Both the position numbers and the translations under genes were made by a program. Positions 55,890 through 64,000 of a DNA stretch of 64,000 nt are shown piece by piece (the first letter of the stretch is position 1; every line of letters starts with the position of its first letter). The stretch spans positions 5,333,001 through 5,397,000 of the forward strand of contig NZ_CP033367.1 of assembly GCF_013170845.1 (NCBI RefSeq). Reading direction: 5' to 3'. The notes beneath the pieces were generated by a model. That model made no database searches. It had not been told where the DNA came from and was given only the letters and a program-made list of their open reading frames with translations. Origin of the DNA: Mesorhizobium loti R88b. Lineage in GTDB: Bacteria > Pseudomonadota > Alphaproteobacteria > Rhizobiales > Rhizobiaceae.

Positions 55890-55937
55890 GAGCATGATCT
55901 TTCCCGAAAACCGGGGCCACTTTTCGGGATCATGCTC
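55890..55937. repeat. dispersed rhizobial palindrome, GAGCATGATC type
   Basis: GAGCATGATC ... GATCATGCTC with inner CCCGAAAA ... TTTTCGGG around GGGGCCAC. This element type, with its AAAACCGG...CACTTTT centre, is familiar from intergenic regions of many Rhizobiales. Its right end is in the stop codon region of the YedK gene, so it can serve as that gene's transcription end. Confidence 0.75.
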
Positions 55938-56698
55938 TAAAACAAAGTCATCTGACTGTCGTCCGCGCCGGACTTCTGGCGCTTGACCTTTTCGGGCTCC
56001 GGCCCGATCTCGCCCTTTTCCTGAATCTCCGGTCCAGTGTTGGCGACCTTGTTGACGAGATCGGACACGGGGATAGCCTCGAAGAAATCGAGTTGTGCCG
56101 GCCGCAGCAGGTTGGCGACATCGCGCGGCTCGAGCGTACGGCAATCCAGCCAGCGGGCGAAATCCCTGGGATCGATCATCACCGGCATCCGGTCATGGAT
56201 ATGAGCGATGTCGGCATTGGCGTTGACCGTCAGGATCGCGCCGGTGTCCATTTCCGAGCCGCCCGGCTCGGCATAGGTCTCGATCAGGCCGGCAAAGGCG
56301 ACCAACCCGCCATGCCTGGGTCGGATCCAATAGGGTTGCCCCTTCTTGCCCCCTGTCTGCCGCCATTCATAGAAACCTGACGCCGGCACCAGTGCGCGGC
56401 GATGGCGCATGGCAGCCTTGAACGAGGCCTTTTCAATTGCGCCTTCGGAGCGCGCGTTGAACAGCAGCGGAAACTCCCTGGTGTCCTTGACCCAGGCGGG
56501 AATGAGTCCCCAGCGCACCAGCATCGCCTGCCGGTCCGGCAGATTGGAACCCGGCGCCCGGGGAACCCCGGCGGTCGCCATCAGCACAGGCTGCGTCGGC
56601 GCGATGTTGTAGCGAGCCGGAAAATCCTCCAGCTCGGCCAAGCCCAGCAAGGCTGCGGTCTGATCCGGCGTGGCGGTCAAGGCAAAGCGTCCGCACAT
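55937..56698 (-). CDS. yedK: SOS response-associated peptidase, YedK/HMCES (SRAP) family
   Basis: 253 aa. Cys2 (MCGRFAL) crosslinks to abasic sites in single-stranded DNA and protects them. Asn in RYNIAPTQP, Glu in ASGFYEWRQ and His in IHDRMPVMI complete the active site. The last 30 residues (EKVKRQKSGADD) are a basic tail after the core. SOS control is known from family knowledge; I did not identify a LexA box. Confidence 0.93.
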   Translation of the reverse strand: MCGRFALTATPDQTAALLGLAELEDFPARYNIAPTQPVLMATAGVPRAPGSNLPDRQAMLVRWGLIPAWVKDTREFPLLFNARSEGAIEKASFKAAMRHRRALVPASGFYEWRQTGGKKGQPYWIRPRHGGLVAFAGLIETYAEPGGSEMDTGAILTVNANADIAHIHDRMPVMIDPRDFARWLDCRTLEPRDVANLLRPAQLDFFEAIPVSDLVNKVANTGPEIQEKGEIGPEPEKVKRQKSGADDSQMTLF

Positions 56699-56826
56699 GA
56701 TCGATTGTGCCCTTTGAACAATTCGGATTGAAAGTGGCGATCGAACTGGCGTTGCGCAACCGCTAAAGCTTCACCATGCTGCGTGGTCCACAACAGACCT
56801 GCCTCCAGTGAACCGATCGAGAACAA

Positions 56827-57261
56827 ATGAACGCAGCGCGCAAGACACTTCCGGCAGTCTCGGTCGCCGTGGTGCGTGGCGACACCGTGCTGCTGGTCAA
56901 GCGGGCACGGCAGCCCTCGCAAGGGCTCTATGCCTTTCCGGGCGGCAAGGTCGAGGCCGACGAAACGCTGGAGGATGCGATACGGCGCGAACTGCTGGAA
57001 GAGACCGGCTTGATGGCCACCAACTATCGCCCGCTGCGGGAAATCCACATCGACGGCAGGGACGACAGCCACCCGGTCGACTACCGGCTGACGGTGTTCG
57101 GTGCCGACTATGCCGGCGGCGAGGCCGTGGCCAGCGACGATGCCGAGACAGCCGCTTTCTATACGCTGGGCGAGATGGCGGCGCTGCCGCTTGCCGGTTC
57201 GGTGTTCGCGGTGGCCGAGGAACTCCTCGGTCCGCATTCAAACACCCCGACCCGGCCCTGA
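56827..57261 (+). CDS. Nudix hydrolase
   Basis: 144 aa. Nudix box GGKVEADETLEDAIRRELLEETGLM (split at residue 46-70), full with the REx2EE residues. The close match to the MutT/ADP-ribose pyrophosphatase-like single-domain type (FPGGKVE). Removes nucleoside diphosphate derivatives; the exact substrate is not known. Divergent from the YedK gene, 128 bp apart. Confidence 0.9.
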   Translation: MNAARKTLPAVSVAVVRGDTVLLVKRARQPSQGLYAFPGGKVEADETLEDAIRRELLEETGLMATNYRPLREIHIDGRDDSHPVDYRLTVFGADYAGGEAVASDDAETAAFYTLGEMAALPLAGSVFAVAEELLGPHSNTPTRP

Positions 57262-57344
57262 AAATCGCCTTGCAGACGACAAATTGTTTCGTCACAAAGG
57301 CTTACATTATCTGGCCAGCCATAACGGCCTAGGCAGAGAAGCCT

Positions 57345-57722
57345 ATGAACCGTCCGTCAATACTCCTCGCCATTTGTCTCGCCGTCAGCACGGCCGTCCC
57401 CGCGCGGCCGGCACTCAGCGCCGAATCGCCGTTCGAGCCGGGACTGATGCGGCTGGCAGAGGTTCTGGGGTCGCTGCATTTCCTGCGCAATCTGTGCGGC
57501 GAGAAGGGCGACCAGTGGCGTGGCGAGATGGAGAAACTGCTCGATTCGGAAAATCCCGACCCGGAGCGCCGCGCCCGTTTCATTGCCAGCTTCAATCGCG
57601 GCTACCGCTCCTTCGGCGGCACCTATACCCAATGCACCGCTTCGGCCACCGAAGCCATCAGCCGTTACATGAAGGAAGGCGAGACGCTGTCGCGCGATAT
57701 CGCCTCGCGCTACGGCAACTAG
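57345..57722 (+). CDS. TIGR02301-type secreted protein
   Basis: 125 aa with a signal peptide (LLAICLAVSTAVPARPALSA). Core: RLAEVLGSLHFLRNLCGEKGD, and FNRGYRSFGGTYTQCTASATEAI, each with one Cys, so a disulfide is likely. The family is found in Rhizobiales only and has no known function. ATG 57345 lies 83 bp after the Nudix gene. Confidence 0.75.
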   Translation: MNRPSILLAICLAVSTAVPARPALSAESPFEPGLMRLAEVLGSLHFLRNLCGEKGDQWRGEMEKLLDSENPDPERRARFIASFNRGYRSFGGTYTQCTASATEAISRYMKEGETLSRDIASRYGN

Positions 57723-58071
57723 GCATCCGCCAACAGATATCCGCATCCGAGCCACCTGCGACCGACATATCCTGCTTGTGCCGGGCGATTTCTTGGTGCA
57801 ATCCTGATGTGGCACTTCTGCAACAGTATTAACGAAACATTACCGCGCAGATGCGGAATTAACTCAAACTGAAGGTTTTCGCCCCGCAGGCCGGTCTTAT
57901 CGGCTAAGTTTGAGCCGAATTGAATGAAGCTTCGCCAAGCGCAGTCGGCTTTTGTAAAGAACGATCAAAAAAATGTCGTATTTACAAATACTTACTTGAG
58001 GCTGCGTGTAAACGGAACAAATCAAGCCTGATCCGCTGATGGATCGCCGCTTGAAAGGGTGGACATCGCTT
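57723..58071. other. 349-bp AT-richer intergenic region
   Basis: GC-poorer than its surroundings. It holds TTAA-N7-TTAC at 57829-57843, close to the CtrA box TTAA-N7-TTAA, and a near-perfect palindrome GTATTT-AC-AAATAC at 57978-57991. An antisense open frame of 126 codons (57897-58277) overlaps the next gene and is judged a shadow. Expected to carry the promoter of the next gene. Confidence 0.4.
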
Positions 58072-58329
58072 ATGGAACATGCTGCCAACGACATCGACGC
58101 GCTGGTCCGGGAAGAAAAGCGCCTGACGGCGGTGGAGAGCCACAGCGAAGCCTGGGCTGAGGGGCTTTCGGCCGGCATCGAGCCAGAGATCATTGCCGAG
58201 GCGGCGCTCGAGACCGCGTTCGGCGAAATGTTGCGCGCCAATGGCGAGACCTCAGCTCTTGCCCTGCTCGACCGCATGCGTGAAAAGGTGATTGGTGGTG
58301 CCTTCGAACCTGAGCGGCTGCGGCACTGA
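58072..58329 (+). CDS. small helical protein of unknown function
   Basis: 85 aa from ATG 58072, which has AAGGGTGG about 11 bases upstream; the in-frame ATG at 58039 would give 96 aa. Rich in Ala/Glu and probably all helical (EKRLTAVESHSEAWAEGL, IIAEAALETAFGEML). No cysteine, signal or membrane helix. It could be a small regulatory or DNA-associated protein, but nothing in the sequence shows which. Confidence 0.6.
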   Translation: MEHAANDIDALVREEKRLTAVESHSEAWAEGLSAGIEPEIIAEAALETAFGEMLRANGETSALALLDRMREKVIGGAFEPERLRH

Positions 58330-58399
58330 ACCCATATCCGGTTCTTTGACGATCCAGTGCCGTTCGGGCATCATGCCCGTGAGCAAGGAGATACGGGCA

Positions 58400-59179
58400 G
58401 TGAATTTTCCGATGTCAGGCGGGCCGAAGGGCCTAGTCCTCTACATCCGCCTCGCCGCTTGCTGCGCGGCGATTGCCTTGCTGACGTGCCTTGCCAGCAG
58501 CCCTGCCTATGCGCTGAGTGAGATCAAGCGTGAGGAGCTTCCAGCTCCTGTCACACCATCCACGAATGGCGAAGCACCGGGAACCTCGATTCCCATGCCT
58601 GACCCGGTGGGCAGGCCGCCCTCGACCAGCCAACCGGCTGCTCCGGACGCCGAGCCCGAAGGTCCATCGGACAGCGGCAGCAACAGGCCGCGCGTCGATC
58701 CGGAGACGCCCGCGCCGGAGGTCGTCTACGACCTTGGCAAGCTGCCCGAGCCCGTGCGGCGCATGCATGACCTGATCATCGAAGCCTGCAAAAGCGGCGA
58801 CATCGAAAAACTCAGGCCCTTGATCGGCAAGGGCGACAGCATGACCCAGCTGTCGCTGACCGACATTGACGGCGACGCCATCACCTTCCTCAAGGGGCTC
58901 TCGGGTGATCCGGACGGCCAGGAGATCCTGGCCATTCTGGAAGAGGTGCTTAGTGCCGGTTATGTCCATGTCGACGCCGGCACGCCGCAGGAGCTCTATG
59001 TCTGGCCGTATTTCTTCGCGCTGCCGCTGGACAAGCTCGATGCCAAGCAGCGCGTCGAACTGTTCAAGATCGTCACTGCCGGCGATTTCGACGATATGAA
59101 GCAGTTCGGCGCTTATATCTTCTACCGTGTCGGCATCACACCCGCCGGTCAGTGGACATTTTTCGTCGCTGGGGATTAA
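58400..59179 (+). CDS. secreted protein with conserved C-terminal domain, unknown function
   Basis: 259 aa from GTG 58400, which has AAGGAG nine bases before it. ATG 58373 and ATG 58412 are in frame too. Signal peptide LAACCAAIALLTCLASSPAYA, then a Pro/Ser/Glu-rich linker (about residues 45-110) and a C-terminal helical domain (PEPVRRMHDLIIEACKSGD, EELYVWPYFF-type core). The Pro-rich linker suggests a periplasmic tether. No family function is known to me. Confidence 0.65.
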   Translation: MNFPMSGGPKGLVLYIRLAACCAAIALLTCLASSPAYALSEIKREELPAPVTPSTNGEAPGTSIPMPDPVGRPPSTSQPAAPDAEPEGPSDSGSNRPRVDPETPAPEVVYDLGKLPEPVRRMHDLIIEACKSGDIEKLRPLIGKGDSMTQLSLTDIDGDAITFLKGLSGDPDGQEILAILEEVLSAGYVHVDAGTPQELYVWPYFFALPLDKLDAKQRVELFKIVTAGDFDDMKQFGAYIFYRVGITPAGQWTFFVAGD

Positions 59180-59213
59180 GCGGCTTACCCTCCACGAGGG
59201 AAAGCAACGAAGG

Positions 59214-60545
59214 CTAGGCAGGCAACGCCTCGGAAAACTCCACCGCCCTGCCCTGACTTGGCGTGACGATTTCGCCTTCCCACATGATGCTGCGGCCACG
59301 AATGACGGTGCCGACCGGCCAGCCGGTGACTTGCTTGCCATCGTAAGGCGTCCAGCCTGCCTTCGAGCCAGCCTGGGCATTCGTGATGGTCTCGCGCCGC
59401 TTCATGTCGACAATGGTAAAGTCGGCATCGTAGCCGGCGGCGATGCGGCCTTTTCTGGCCATGCCGAAAATGCGCTGCGGGCCGTGGCTGGAGAGATCGA
59501 CAAAGCGCTGCAGGGTGAGCCGTCCCGCATTGACGTGGTCGAGCATGATCGGCACCAGCGTCTGAACGCCGGTCATACCGGAGGGCGAGGCCGGATAGGG
59601 TTTTGCCTTCTCGGCCAGCGTGTGCGGCGCGTGATCGGAGCCGAGCACGTCGACGATGCCTTGCGCAATGCCATGCCAGACGCCGTCGCTATGGCGGGAG
59701 GCACGCACCGGCGGGTTCATCTGGATCAGCGTGCCGAGCCTGGGATAGTCGTCGGCACTCAGCGTCAGATGGTGCGGCGTCGCCTCGCAGGTCGCGACGT
59801 CCTTATGCTGTTCGAGGAACAAGATTTCCTCCGCGGTAGAGATGTGCAGGACGTGGATGCGGGCGCGGGTCTGTCTGGCGATGCGAACCAGCCGTTCAGT
59901 GCAGCGCAAGGCGGCGATCTCATCGCGCCAGACCGGGTGCGATGACGGATCGCCCTCGATGCGTTCACCGAGGCGCTCGCGCAGCCGGAACTCATCCTCG
60001 GAATGAAAGGCAGCCCGGCGGCGGGTATTGCGCAGGATCGAGGCGACGCCTTCGTCATCCTCGACCAGCAGGTCGCCGGTGGACGAACCCATGAAAACCT
60101 TGATGCCGGCAGCTCCCGGCAACCGCTCGAGTTCGCCGACGTGCCTCGCATTCTCACGGGTTCCGCCGACCCAGAAAGCAAAGTCGCAATGCATGCGATC
60201 ACTGCCACGCCGAACCTTGTCGGCAAGCGTTGTCTCGCTGGTGGTCAACGGGTTGGTGTTGGGCATCTCGAACACGGCGGTGACGCCGCCAAGCACCGCC
60301 GCCCGCGAGCCCGTTTCCAGATCTTCCTTGTGCTCCAGCCCCGGTTCGCGAAAATGCACCTGACTGTCGACGACACCCGGCAGGATGTGCAGGCCACGGC
60401 AGTCGATCGTCTCTCCGGCCGAGGCCTGGCGGAGATCGCCTATTGCCGCGATGCGCCCGTCCCTGACACCGATGTCGCGGGCACCTTCGCCGTCATGATT
60501 GACCACAATGCCGCCTGTCAGGATGAGGTCGTAGGTCATGGCCAT
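59214..60545 (-). CDS. dihydroorotase-like amidohydrolase with altered first metal site
   Basis: 443 aa from ATG 60545. Amidohydrolase barrel: ILPGVVDSQVHFREPGLEHKE, FMGSSTGD with carboxylated-Lys candidate in IKVFMGS, AAFHSEDE, IHVLHIST and LGSDHAPHTL. The normal HxH metal motif reads QVH: the first His is Gln. This change occurs in a group of alphaproteobacterial proteins annotated as dihydroorotase, so catalytic activity should be checked. Closing region RGRSIMWEGEIV is that of the hydantoinase/dihydroorotase group. No pyrB neighbour is seen. Confidence 0.75.
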   Translation of the reverse strand: MAMTYDLILTGGIVVNHDGEGARDIGVRDGRIAAIGDLRQASAGETIDCRGLHILPGVVDSQVHFREPGLEHKEDLETGSRAAVLGGVTAVFEMPNTNPLTTSETTLADKVRRGSDRMHCDFAFWVGGTRENARHVGELERLPGAAGIKVFMGSSTGDLLVEDDEGVASILRNTRRRAAFHSEDEFRLRERLGERIEGDPSSHPVWRDEIAALRCTERLVRIARQTRARIHVLHISTAEEILFLEQHKDVATCEATPHHLTLSADDYPRLGTLIQMNPPVRASRHSDGVWHGIAQGIVDVLGSDHAPHTLAEKAKPYPASPSGMTGVQTLVPIMLDHVNAGRLTLQRFVDLSSHGPQRIFGMARKGRIAAGYDADFTIVDMKRRETITNAQAGSKAGWTPYDGKQVTGWPVGTVIRGRSIMWEGEIVTPSQGRAVEFSEALPA

Positions 60546-60620
60546 GCTCTCTTGCGGGGGGAGTGTCAGCGGCTTACGTAATGACCAACCGTTTTGCAAG
60601 ATCAGGCTTTTATCCGTCCC

Positions 60621-61481
60621 ATGCCCTTTGCCCTGCTGAAAGACCGCACCCTCATCTCCGTCTCCGGCCCGGATGCCGAGCACTTTCTGCAAAACATCCT
60701 GACCACCGATCTCGACGCGCTGGCTGCCGGCGAGGCCAAGCCCGGCGCACTGCTGGCGCCGCAAGGCAAGATCCTGTTCGACTTCCTGATCTCGCGTGCC
60801 GGTGAAAACGCCTTCCGGCTCGAATGCCGTGCCGACATTGCAGATGATTTCGTACGCCGGCTGATGCTCTACAAGCTGCGCGCCAAGGTCGAGATTGCCA
60901 AGTCGGAACAAGTGCTTGTCACCCTTGTGTGGGGAAAAGAGTCAATCGCCTCAGAAAATGATCCAACTGGGGTTGCCGACAGGCGTTTTGCCGATGAAAG
61001 CGTCGCGCGCTCCTATGCCGGCACCGCAGATACCGGCGACGTCACCGCGTGGCAGGCCTTGCGCATCGCCAACGGCATTGCCGAAAGCGGCGCCGACTAT
61101 GCATTGGGCGATGCCTTCCCGCATGACGTGCTGCTCGACGAGACGGGCGGTATCGGCTTCAGGAAGGGCTGCTATGTCGGGCAGGAGGTCGTCTCGCGCA
61201 TGCAGCATCGCGGCACGGCCAGGCGGCGCGTGCTGATTGTTCAGGCCGGGCTTCCCCTGCCCGCTTCGGGCACCGAGCTTACGGTCGAGGGACGGCCGGT
61301 CGGCACGCTCGGCTCGAGCGCCGGGGCTACCGGGCTTGCCATTGCCCGCATCGACAGGATCAAGGCAGCGCTGGACGCCGGCCAGCCGATCCTGGCGGGC
61401 GACATACCGGTGACTGTGACCATTCCCGCCTGGGCCAAATTCGGATTTCCTCAGGAAGCCGTTAGCGCGGAGGAAGCCTGA
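60621..61481 (+). CDS. ygfZ: YgfZ/GcvT-domain folate-binding protein
   Basis: 286 aa from ATG 60621 (60594 in frame is TTG). The diagnostic KGCYVGQEVVSRM sits at about residue 190, with Cys needed for function in E. coli YgfZ. N-terminal block LISVSGPDAEHFLQNILTTD. YgfZ helps assemble or maintain iron-sulfur enzymes such as MiaB in a tetrahydrofolate-dependent way. Its stop overlaps the next start by one base (TGATG). Confidence 0.93.
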   Translation: MPFALLKDRTLISVSGPDAEHFLQNILTTDLDALAAGEAKPGALLAPQGKILFDFLISRAGENAFRLECRADIADDFVRRLMLYKLRAKVEIAKSEQVLVTLVWGKESIASENDPTGVADRRFADESVARSYAGTADTGDVTAWQALRIANGIAESGADYALGDAFPHDVLLDETGGIGFRKGCYVGQEVVSRMQHRGTARRRVLIVQAGLPLPASGTELTVEGRPVGTLGSSAGATGLAIARIDRIKAALDAGQPILAGDIPVTVTIPAWAKFGFPQEAVSAEEA

Positions 61482-62116
61482 TGGCGGCGGATCGTACCGG
61501 CGCGCCGCCACGCGCCTGGCAGCGCATGCTGTCCGGCCGCCGGCTCGATCTGCTCGACCCCTCGCCGCTCGATATCGAGATTTCGGACATTGCGCATGGA
61601 CTTGCCCGCGTCGCGCGCTGGAACGGCCAGACCAGCGGCGAGCATGCGTTTTCAGTCGCCCAGCATTCGCTGCTGGTCGAATCGCTGTTCAACGACCTGG
61701 TACCCCAGGCTTCGGCCGCCGACCGGCTCGCGGCGTTGCTGCACGATGCGCCTGAATATGTCATCGGTGACATGATCTCGCCGTTCAAATCGGTGATGGG
61801 CGGCAGCTACAAGGACTGTGAGTTGCGCTTGCAGCGCGCCATCCATCTGCGCTTTTCGCTGCCGCCAGAGCAAGCCGCTGCTCTGCGCCGAGACATCAAG
61901 CGCGCCGACCAGATCGCCGCCTATTTCGAGGCAACGCTGCTTGCCGGCTTCTCGACCGCCGAGGCGACCGAGTTCTTCGGCCGCCCGCGCGGTTTTTCCG
62001 CCGAGCGCTTCGACTTCACGCCCCGCTCGGTAACCTGGGCGCAGAATGCCTTTCTGAAGCGATTTTCGGCGATCGAGAAGTCCCGGCACCAGGTTTCGAC
62101 GCCGGCGGTTGGGTAG
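61481..62116 (+). CDS. HD domain hydrolase, YfbR-like
   Basis: 211 aa. HD motif with metal-binding residues GEHAFSVAQHSLLVE (His-x-His) and LLHDAPEYVIGD (His-Asp). This matches the YfbR/HDDC2 nucleotidase class, which dephosphorylates deoxyribonucleoside monophosphates. Translationally coupled to ygfZ. Confidence 0.85.
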   Translation: MAADRTGAPPRAWQRMLSGRRLDLLDPSPLDIEISDIAHGLARVARWNGQTSGEHAFSVAQHSLLVESLFNDLVPQASAADRLAALLHDAPEYVIGDMISPFKSVMGGSYKDCELRLQRAIHLRFSLPPEQAAALRRDIKRADQIAAYFEATLLAGFSTAEATEFFGRPRGFSAERFDFTPRSVTWAQNAFLKRFSAIEKSRHQVSTPAVG

Positions 62117-62152
62117 AAAAACGCTAAATTAACCGGAAACGTCAACAGTGCG

Positions 62153-64000
62153 ATGTTCGATCTCGCACCGCAGGCGCGCCTGATGCCCGTCGTGGATGTC
62201 AAGGATGGTTCGGTCGTCCCGGAGCGGGTTGCCGAAGGCGTGGAGCGCTCGCGCCGCATGGAAGACGAACTTCGCGAACAGAACCAACGCTTTTCAGCCG
62301 CTGTCGAGAACATGTCGCATGGCCTGTGCATGTTCGATGCCGACGAGCGCATGATCATCTGCAACGGCAACTACATCAACATCTTCTGCCTCGACGCCAA
62401 GCTGATGCGACCGGGCATCCGCTTCATCGACATCCTGCGGCACAGCGTCGACATCGGCATCGCCTCGCAAAGCGCCGACGAGCTCTATGCCATCCGCAAA
62501 CCCTATATCGACCAGGCGAAGCCCTCGACCTACGAAGAGACGCTGTCGGATGGTCGCATCATCAACATCTCGCACCGACCGCTTGCCTTGGGCGGCTGGG
62601 TCTCGATCTACGAGGACATCACCGAACAGCGGCGCGCCGAGCAGGATCTCAAGGAGCAGCACCGCCGTTTCGACGCGGCACTCGCCAACATGTCGCAAGG
62701 CCTGCTGATGTACGACGCGGACGGCAGGATGATCGTGCGCAACCGGCGTTTTCTGGAGATCTACAACGTCACCGCGGCGGACTTTCCGCTTGGAACCACG
62801 CACCGCGACGCCCTCGAACGGTTGCTGGAACTCGGCATCTATACGAAGATCGACGTCGACAGCGAGGTCGCCAAAACCGAAGCCTACCTGGCAGCTGCAA
62901 AAATTCATTCGGCCTATCGCTATCTTACCGACGGCCGGACGGTTCTGGTCACCCGCCGGCCGATGAGCGGCGGCGGCTGGGTGGTGACCTTCGACGACGT
63001 CACCGACCGCCGCCGCACCGAAGAGCGCATGATCCATCTTGCGCATCACGACACGCTGACCGGACTGCCCAACCGCTCGATGTTTCGTGAGCGGCTGGAC
63101 CTTGCGCTTGAGGACGCCGCGGCCACGCCGTTGGCAATCTTCTCGCTTGATCTTGATCGCTTCAAGGTGGTCAACGATACTTGGGGCCATCCTGCCGGCG
63201 ACTGGCTGTTGAAATGCGTGGCCGAGAGGCTGCAGCGCTGCCTGCGCAATGAAACAGACATCGTTGCCCGCTTCGGCGGCGACGAGTTCGTGGTCATACA
63301 GTTCAATTCCAGCGGCATTGCCGATGCTGAAAAACTGGCGAAGCGCATCGTCGAGGCAATCGCCAAACCGTTTCGTGACAAGAGCCGGGAGATGCATGTC
63401 GGCATCAGCCTGGGCATTGCCGTTTTTCCCGACAATGGCAGAGATGCCGACACGCTGCTGAAAAACGCCGATACGGCGCTCTATCGGGCGAAGAGCGAAG
63501 GGCGCAATCTCTATCGCTTCTTCGAGCCCGCAATGGACGCCATGGTGCAAGCCCGCCGGGCGCTCGAGGTCGACCTCGAGGCCGCACTGCCACGCCAGGA
63601 ATTCGAACTCGATTTCCAACCCATCATGAACATCGCCTCCGGCGAGATCAGCGGTGCGGAGGCCTTGATGCGCTGGCATTCGCCAGCACGCGGCATTGTC
63701 GCGCCGGACGCATTCATTCCGGTCGCCGAAGAAACCGGACTGATCGTGCCGCTTGGCGAATGGGCGCTGAGGAAAGCCTGCACGGCGGCTGCAAGCTGGC
63801 CTCCCGGCTTGCGCATTGCCGTCAATGTCTCGGCCGTGCAGCTCAAAAGCGGCGGGTTTGCCCGCAGCGTCATCTCGGCGCTGGCCTTTTCTGGCGTACC
63901 GGCCGGGCAGCTGGAGCTGGAAATCACCGAAACCGTGCTGATGGACGAGAGCAAGGCGGTGCTCAAGACGCTGCGACAATTGCGCGAACTTGGCATCCGC
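62153..64000 (+). CDS. PAS-PAS-GGDEF-EAL cyclic-di-GMP enzyme, 3' end outside window
   Basis: 616 codons are visible from ATG 62153 and the frame is open at the right edge. Two PAS domains in tandem start with NMSHGLCMFDADERM (about residue 50) and NMSQGLLMYDADGRM (about 180). GGDEF domain about 300-460, with LTGLPNRSMFRERL, DLDRFKVVNDTWGH and an intact FGGDEF active site. EAL domain begins FELDFQPIMNI and has EALMRW. Both catalytic motifs are present so far, so the protein could both make and break cyclic-di-GMP. It lies 36 bp after the HD gene. No clear membrane segment was seen, so it is likely cytosolic. Confidence 0.92.
   Translation, partial: MFDLAPQARLMPVVDVKDGSVVPERVAEGVERSRRMEDELREQNQRFSAAVENMSHGLCMFDADERMIICNGNYINIFCLDAKLMRPGIRFIDILRHSVDIGIASQSADELYAIRKPYIDQAKPSTYEETLSDGRIINISHRPLALGGWVSIYEDITEQRRAEQDLKEQHRRFDAALANMSQGLLMYDADGRMIVRNRRFLEIYNVTAADFPLGTTHRDALERLLELGIYTKIDVDSEVAKTEAYLAAAKIHSAYRYLTDGRTVLVTRRPMSGGGWVVTFDDVTDRRRTEERMIHLAHHDTLTGLPNRSMFRERLDLALEDAAATPLAIFSLDLDRFKVVNDTWGHPAGDWLLKCVAERLQRCLRNETDIVARFGGDEFVVIQFNSSGIADAEKLAKRIVEAIAKPFRDKSREMHVGISLGIAVFPDNGRDADTLLKNADTALYRAKSEGRNLYRFFEPAMDAMVQARRALEVDLEAALPRQEFELDFQPIMNIASGEISGAEALMRWHSPARGIVAPDAFIPVAEETGLIVPLGEWALRKACTAAASWPPGLRIAVNVSAVQLKSGGFARSVISALAFSGVPAGQLELEITETVLMDESKAVLKTLRQLRELGIR

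Noticed and set aside
57800..57830. Sigma-54-like TGGCAC near TGCA
   Set aside because: The spacing between the two elements is too short for a real site.
57897..58277. 126-codon minus-strand frame over the small helical protein gene
   Set aside because: Ser/Arg-rich shadow composition, no ribosome binding site, and it covers an AT-rich promoter region.
62294..63979. 561-codon frame antisense to the GGDEF-EAL gene
   Set aside because: The plus-strand frame, which has no stop in the window, carries intact PAS, GGDEF and EAL motifs.

Overview
The window is a contiguous stretch of high-GC alphaproteobacterial chromosome. It most likely comes from Mesorhizobium or a close relative in the Rhizobiales. 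The grounds are the gene order (lptG-lptD-surA-like-pdxA-rsmA; fabD-fabG-acpP-fabF-mltG-yicC-gmk; rpsF-rpsR-rplI ... dnaB-radA-cvpA-purF), a RIME-type mosaic repeat at 6358-6511, two long dispersed palindromes of the kind scattered through rhizobial genomes (27404-27447 and 55890-55937), and many rhizobial-type accessory enzymes. No tRNA, rRNA, CRISPR array, prophage or insertion sequence was recognised. The genus call is inference from gene order and repeat style, not from a search.

Layout. 1-6348: outer-membrane assembly (lptG 3' part, lptD, a SurA-like chaperone), then pdxA (vitamin B6) and rsmA (16S rRNA dimethylation). 6523-13103, minus strand: a fatty-acid and envelope block read fabD, fabG, acpP, fabF, mltG, yicC, gmk. 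13383-17070: an LtaS/OpgB-like phosphoglycerol transferase facing a TadG-like von Willebrand factor A protein. 17278-25828: the ribosomal protein operon rpsF-rpsR-rplI with a long leader and a strong terminator, then a cyclopropane fatty acid synthase-type methyltransferase, ynfA, an Rsm22-like protein, dnaB, radA and cvpA. 25914-31237: purF, a short-chain dehydrogenase, an OsmC protein and two EamA transporters, with a candidate small RNA at the end of the second transporter gene.

31398-49139 is the accessory-rich part. It has three LysR genes, each divergent from one small enzyme gene (tautomerase, flavodoxin-fold quinone reductase, YciI/muconolactone isomerase-like), with inverted repeats in the shared promoter regions. 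It also holds a two-domain acyltransferase/acyl-ACP synthetase next to psd-pssA, an LprI-like protein, an SMP-30 lactonase, an ArsR regulator upstream of an Atm1-type ABC exporter, an Ala/Pro-rich LysM protein, a LOG-family enzyme, a ZntB/CorA transporter and RarD.

49276-55241, minus strand, is a tightly packed run read cysS, VOC protein, two tandem GFA proteins, proline iminopeptidase, cimA, and a compositionally odd orphan gene; several junctions overlap by 4 bp. 55654-64000 holds a very small basic protein, the SOS-associated peptidase YedK, a Nudix hydrolase, three uncharacterised or TIGR02301-type proteins, a dihydroorotase-like amidohydrolase with an altered metal site, YgfZ, an HD hydrolase and the start of a PAS-PAS-GGDEF-EAL protein that runs off the right edge.

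Most of the window is housekeeping. The best leads for something new are the candidate small RNA at 31225-31365, the terminator that overlaps the ynfA translation start, the low-GC orphan gene coupled to cimA, and the Gln-for-His change in the dihydroorotase-like enzyme. I did not find a convincing multi-gene system of unknown type.
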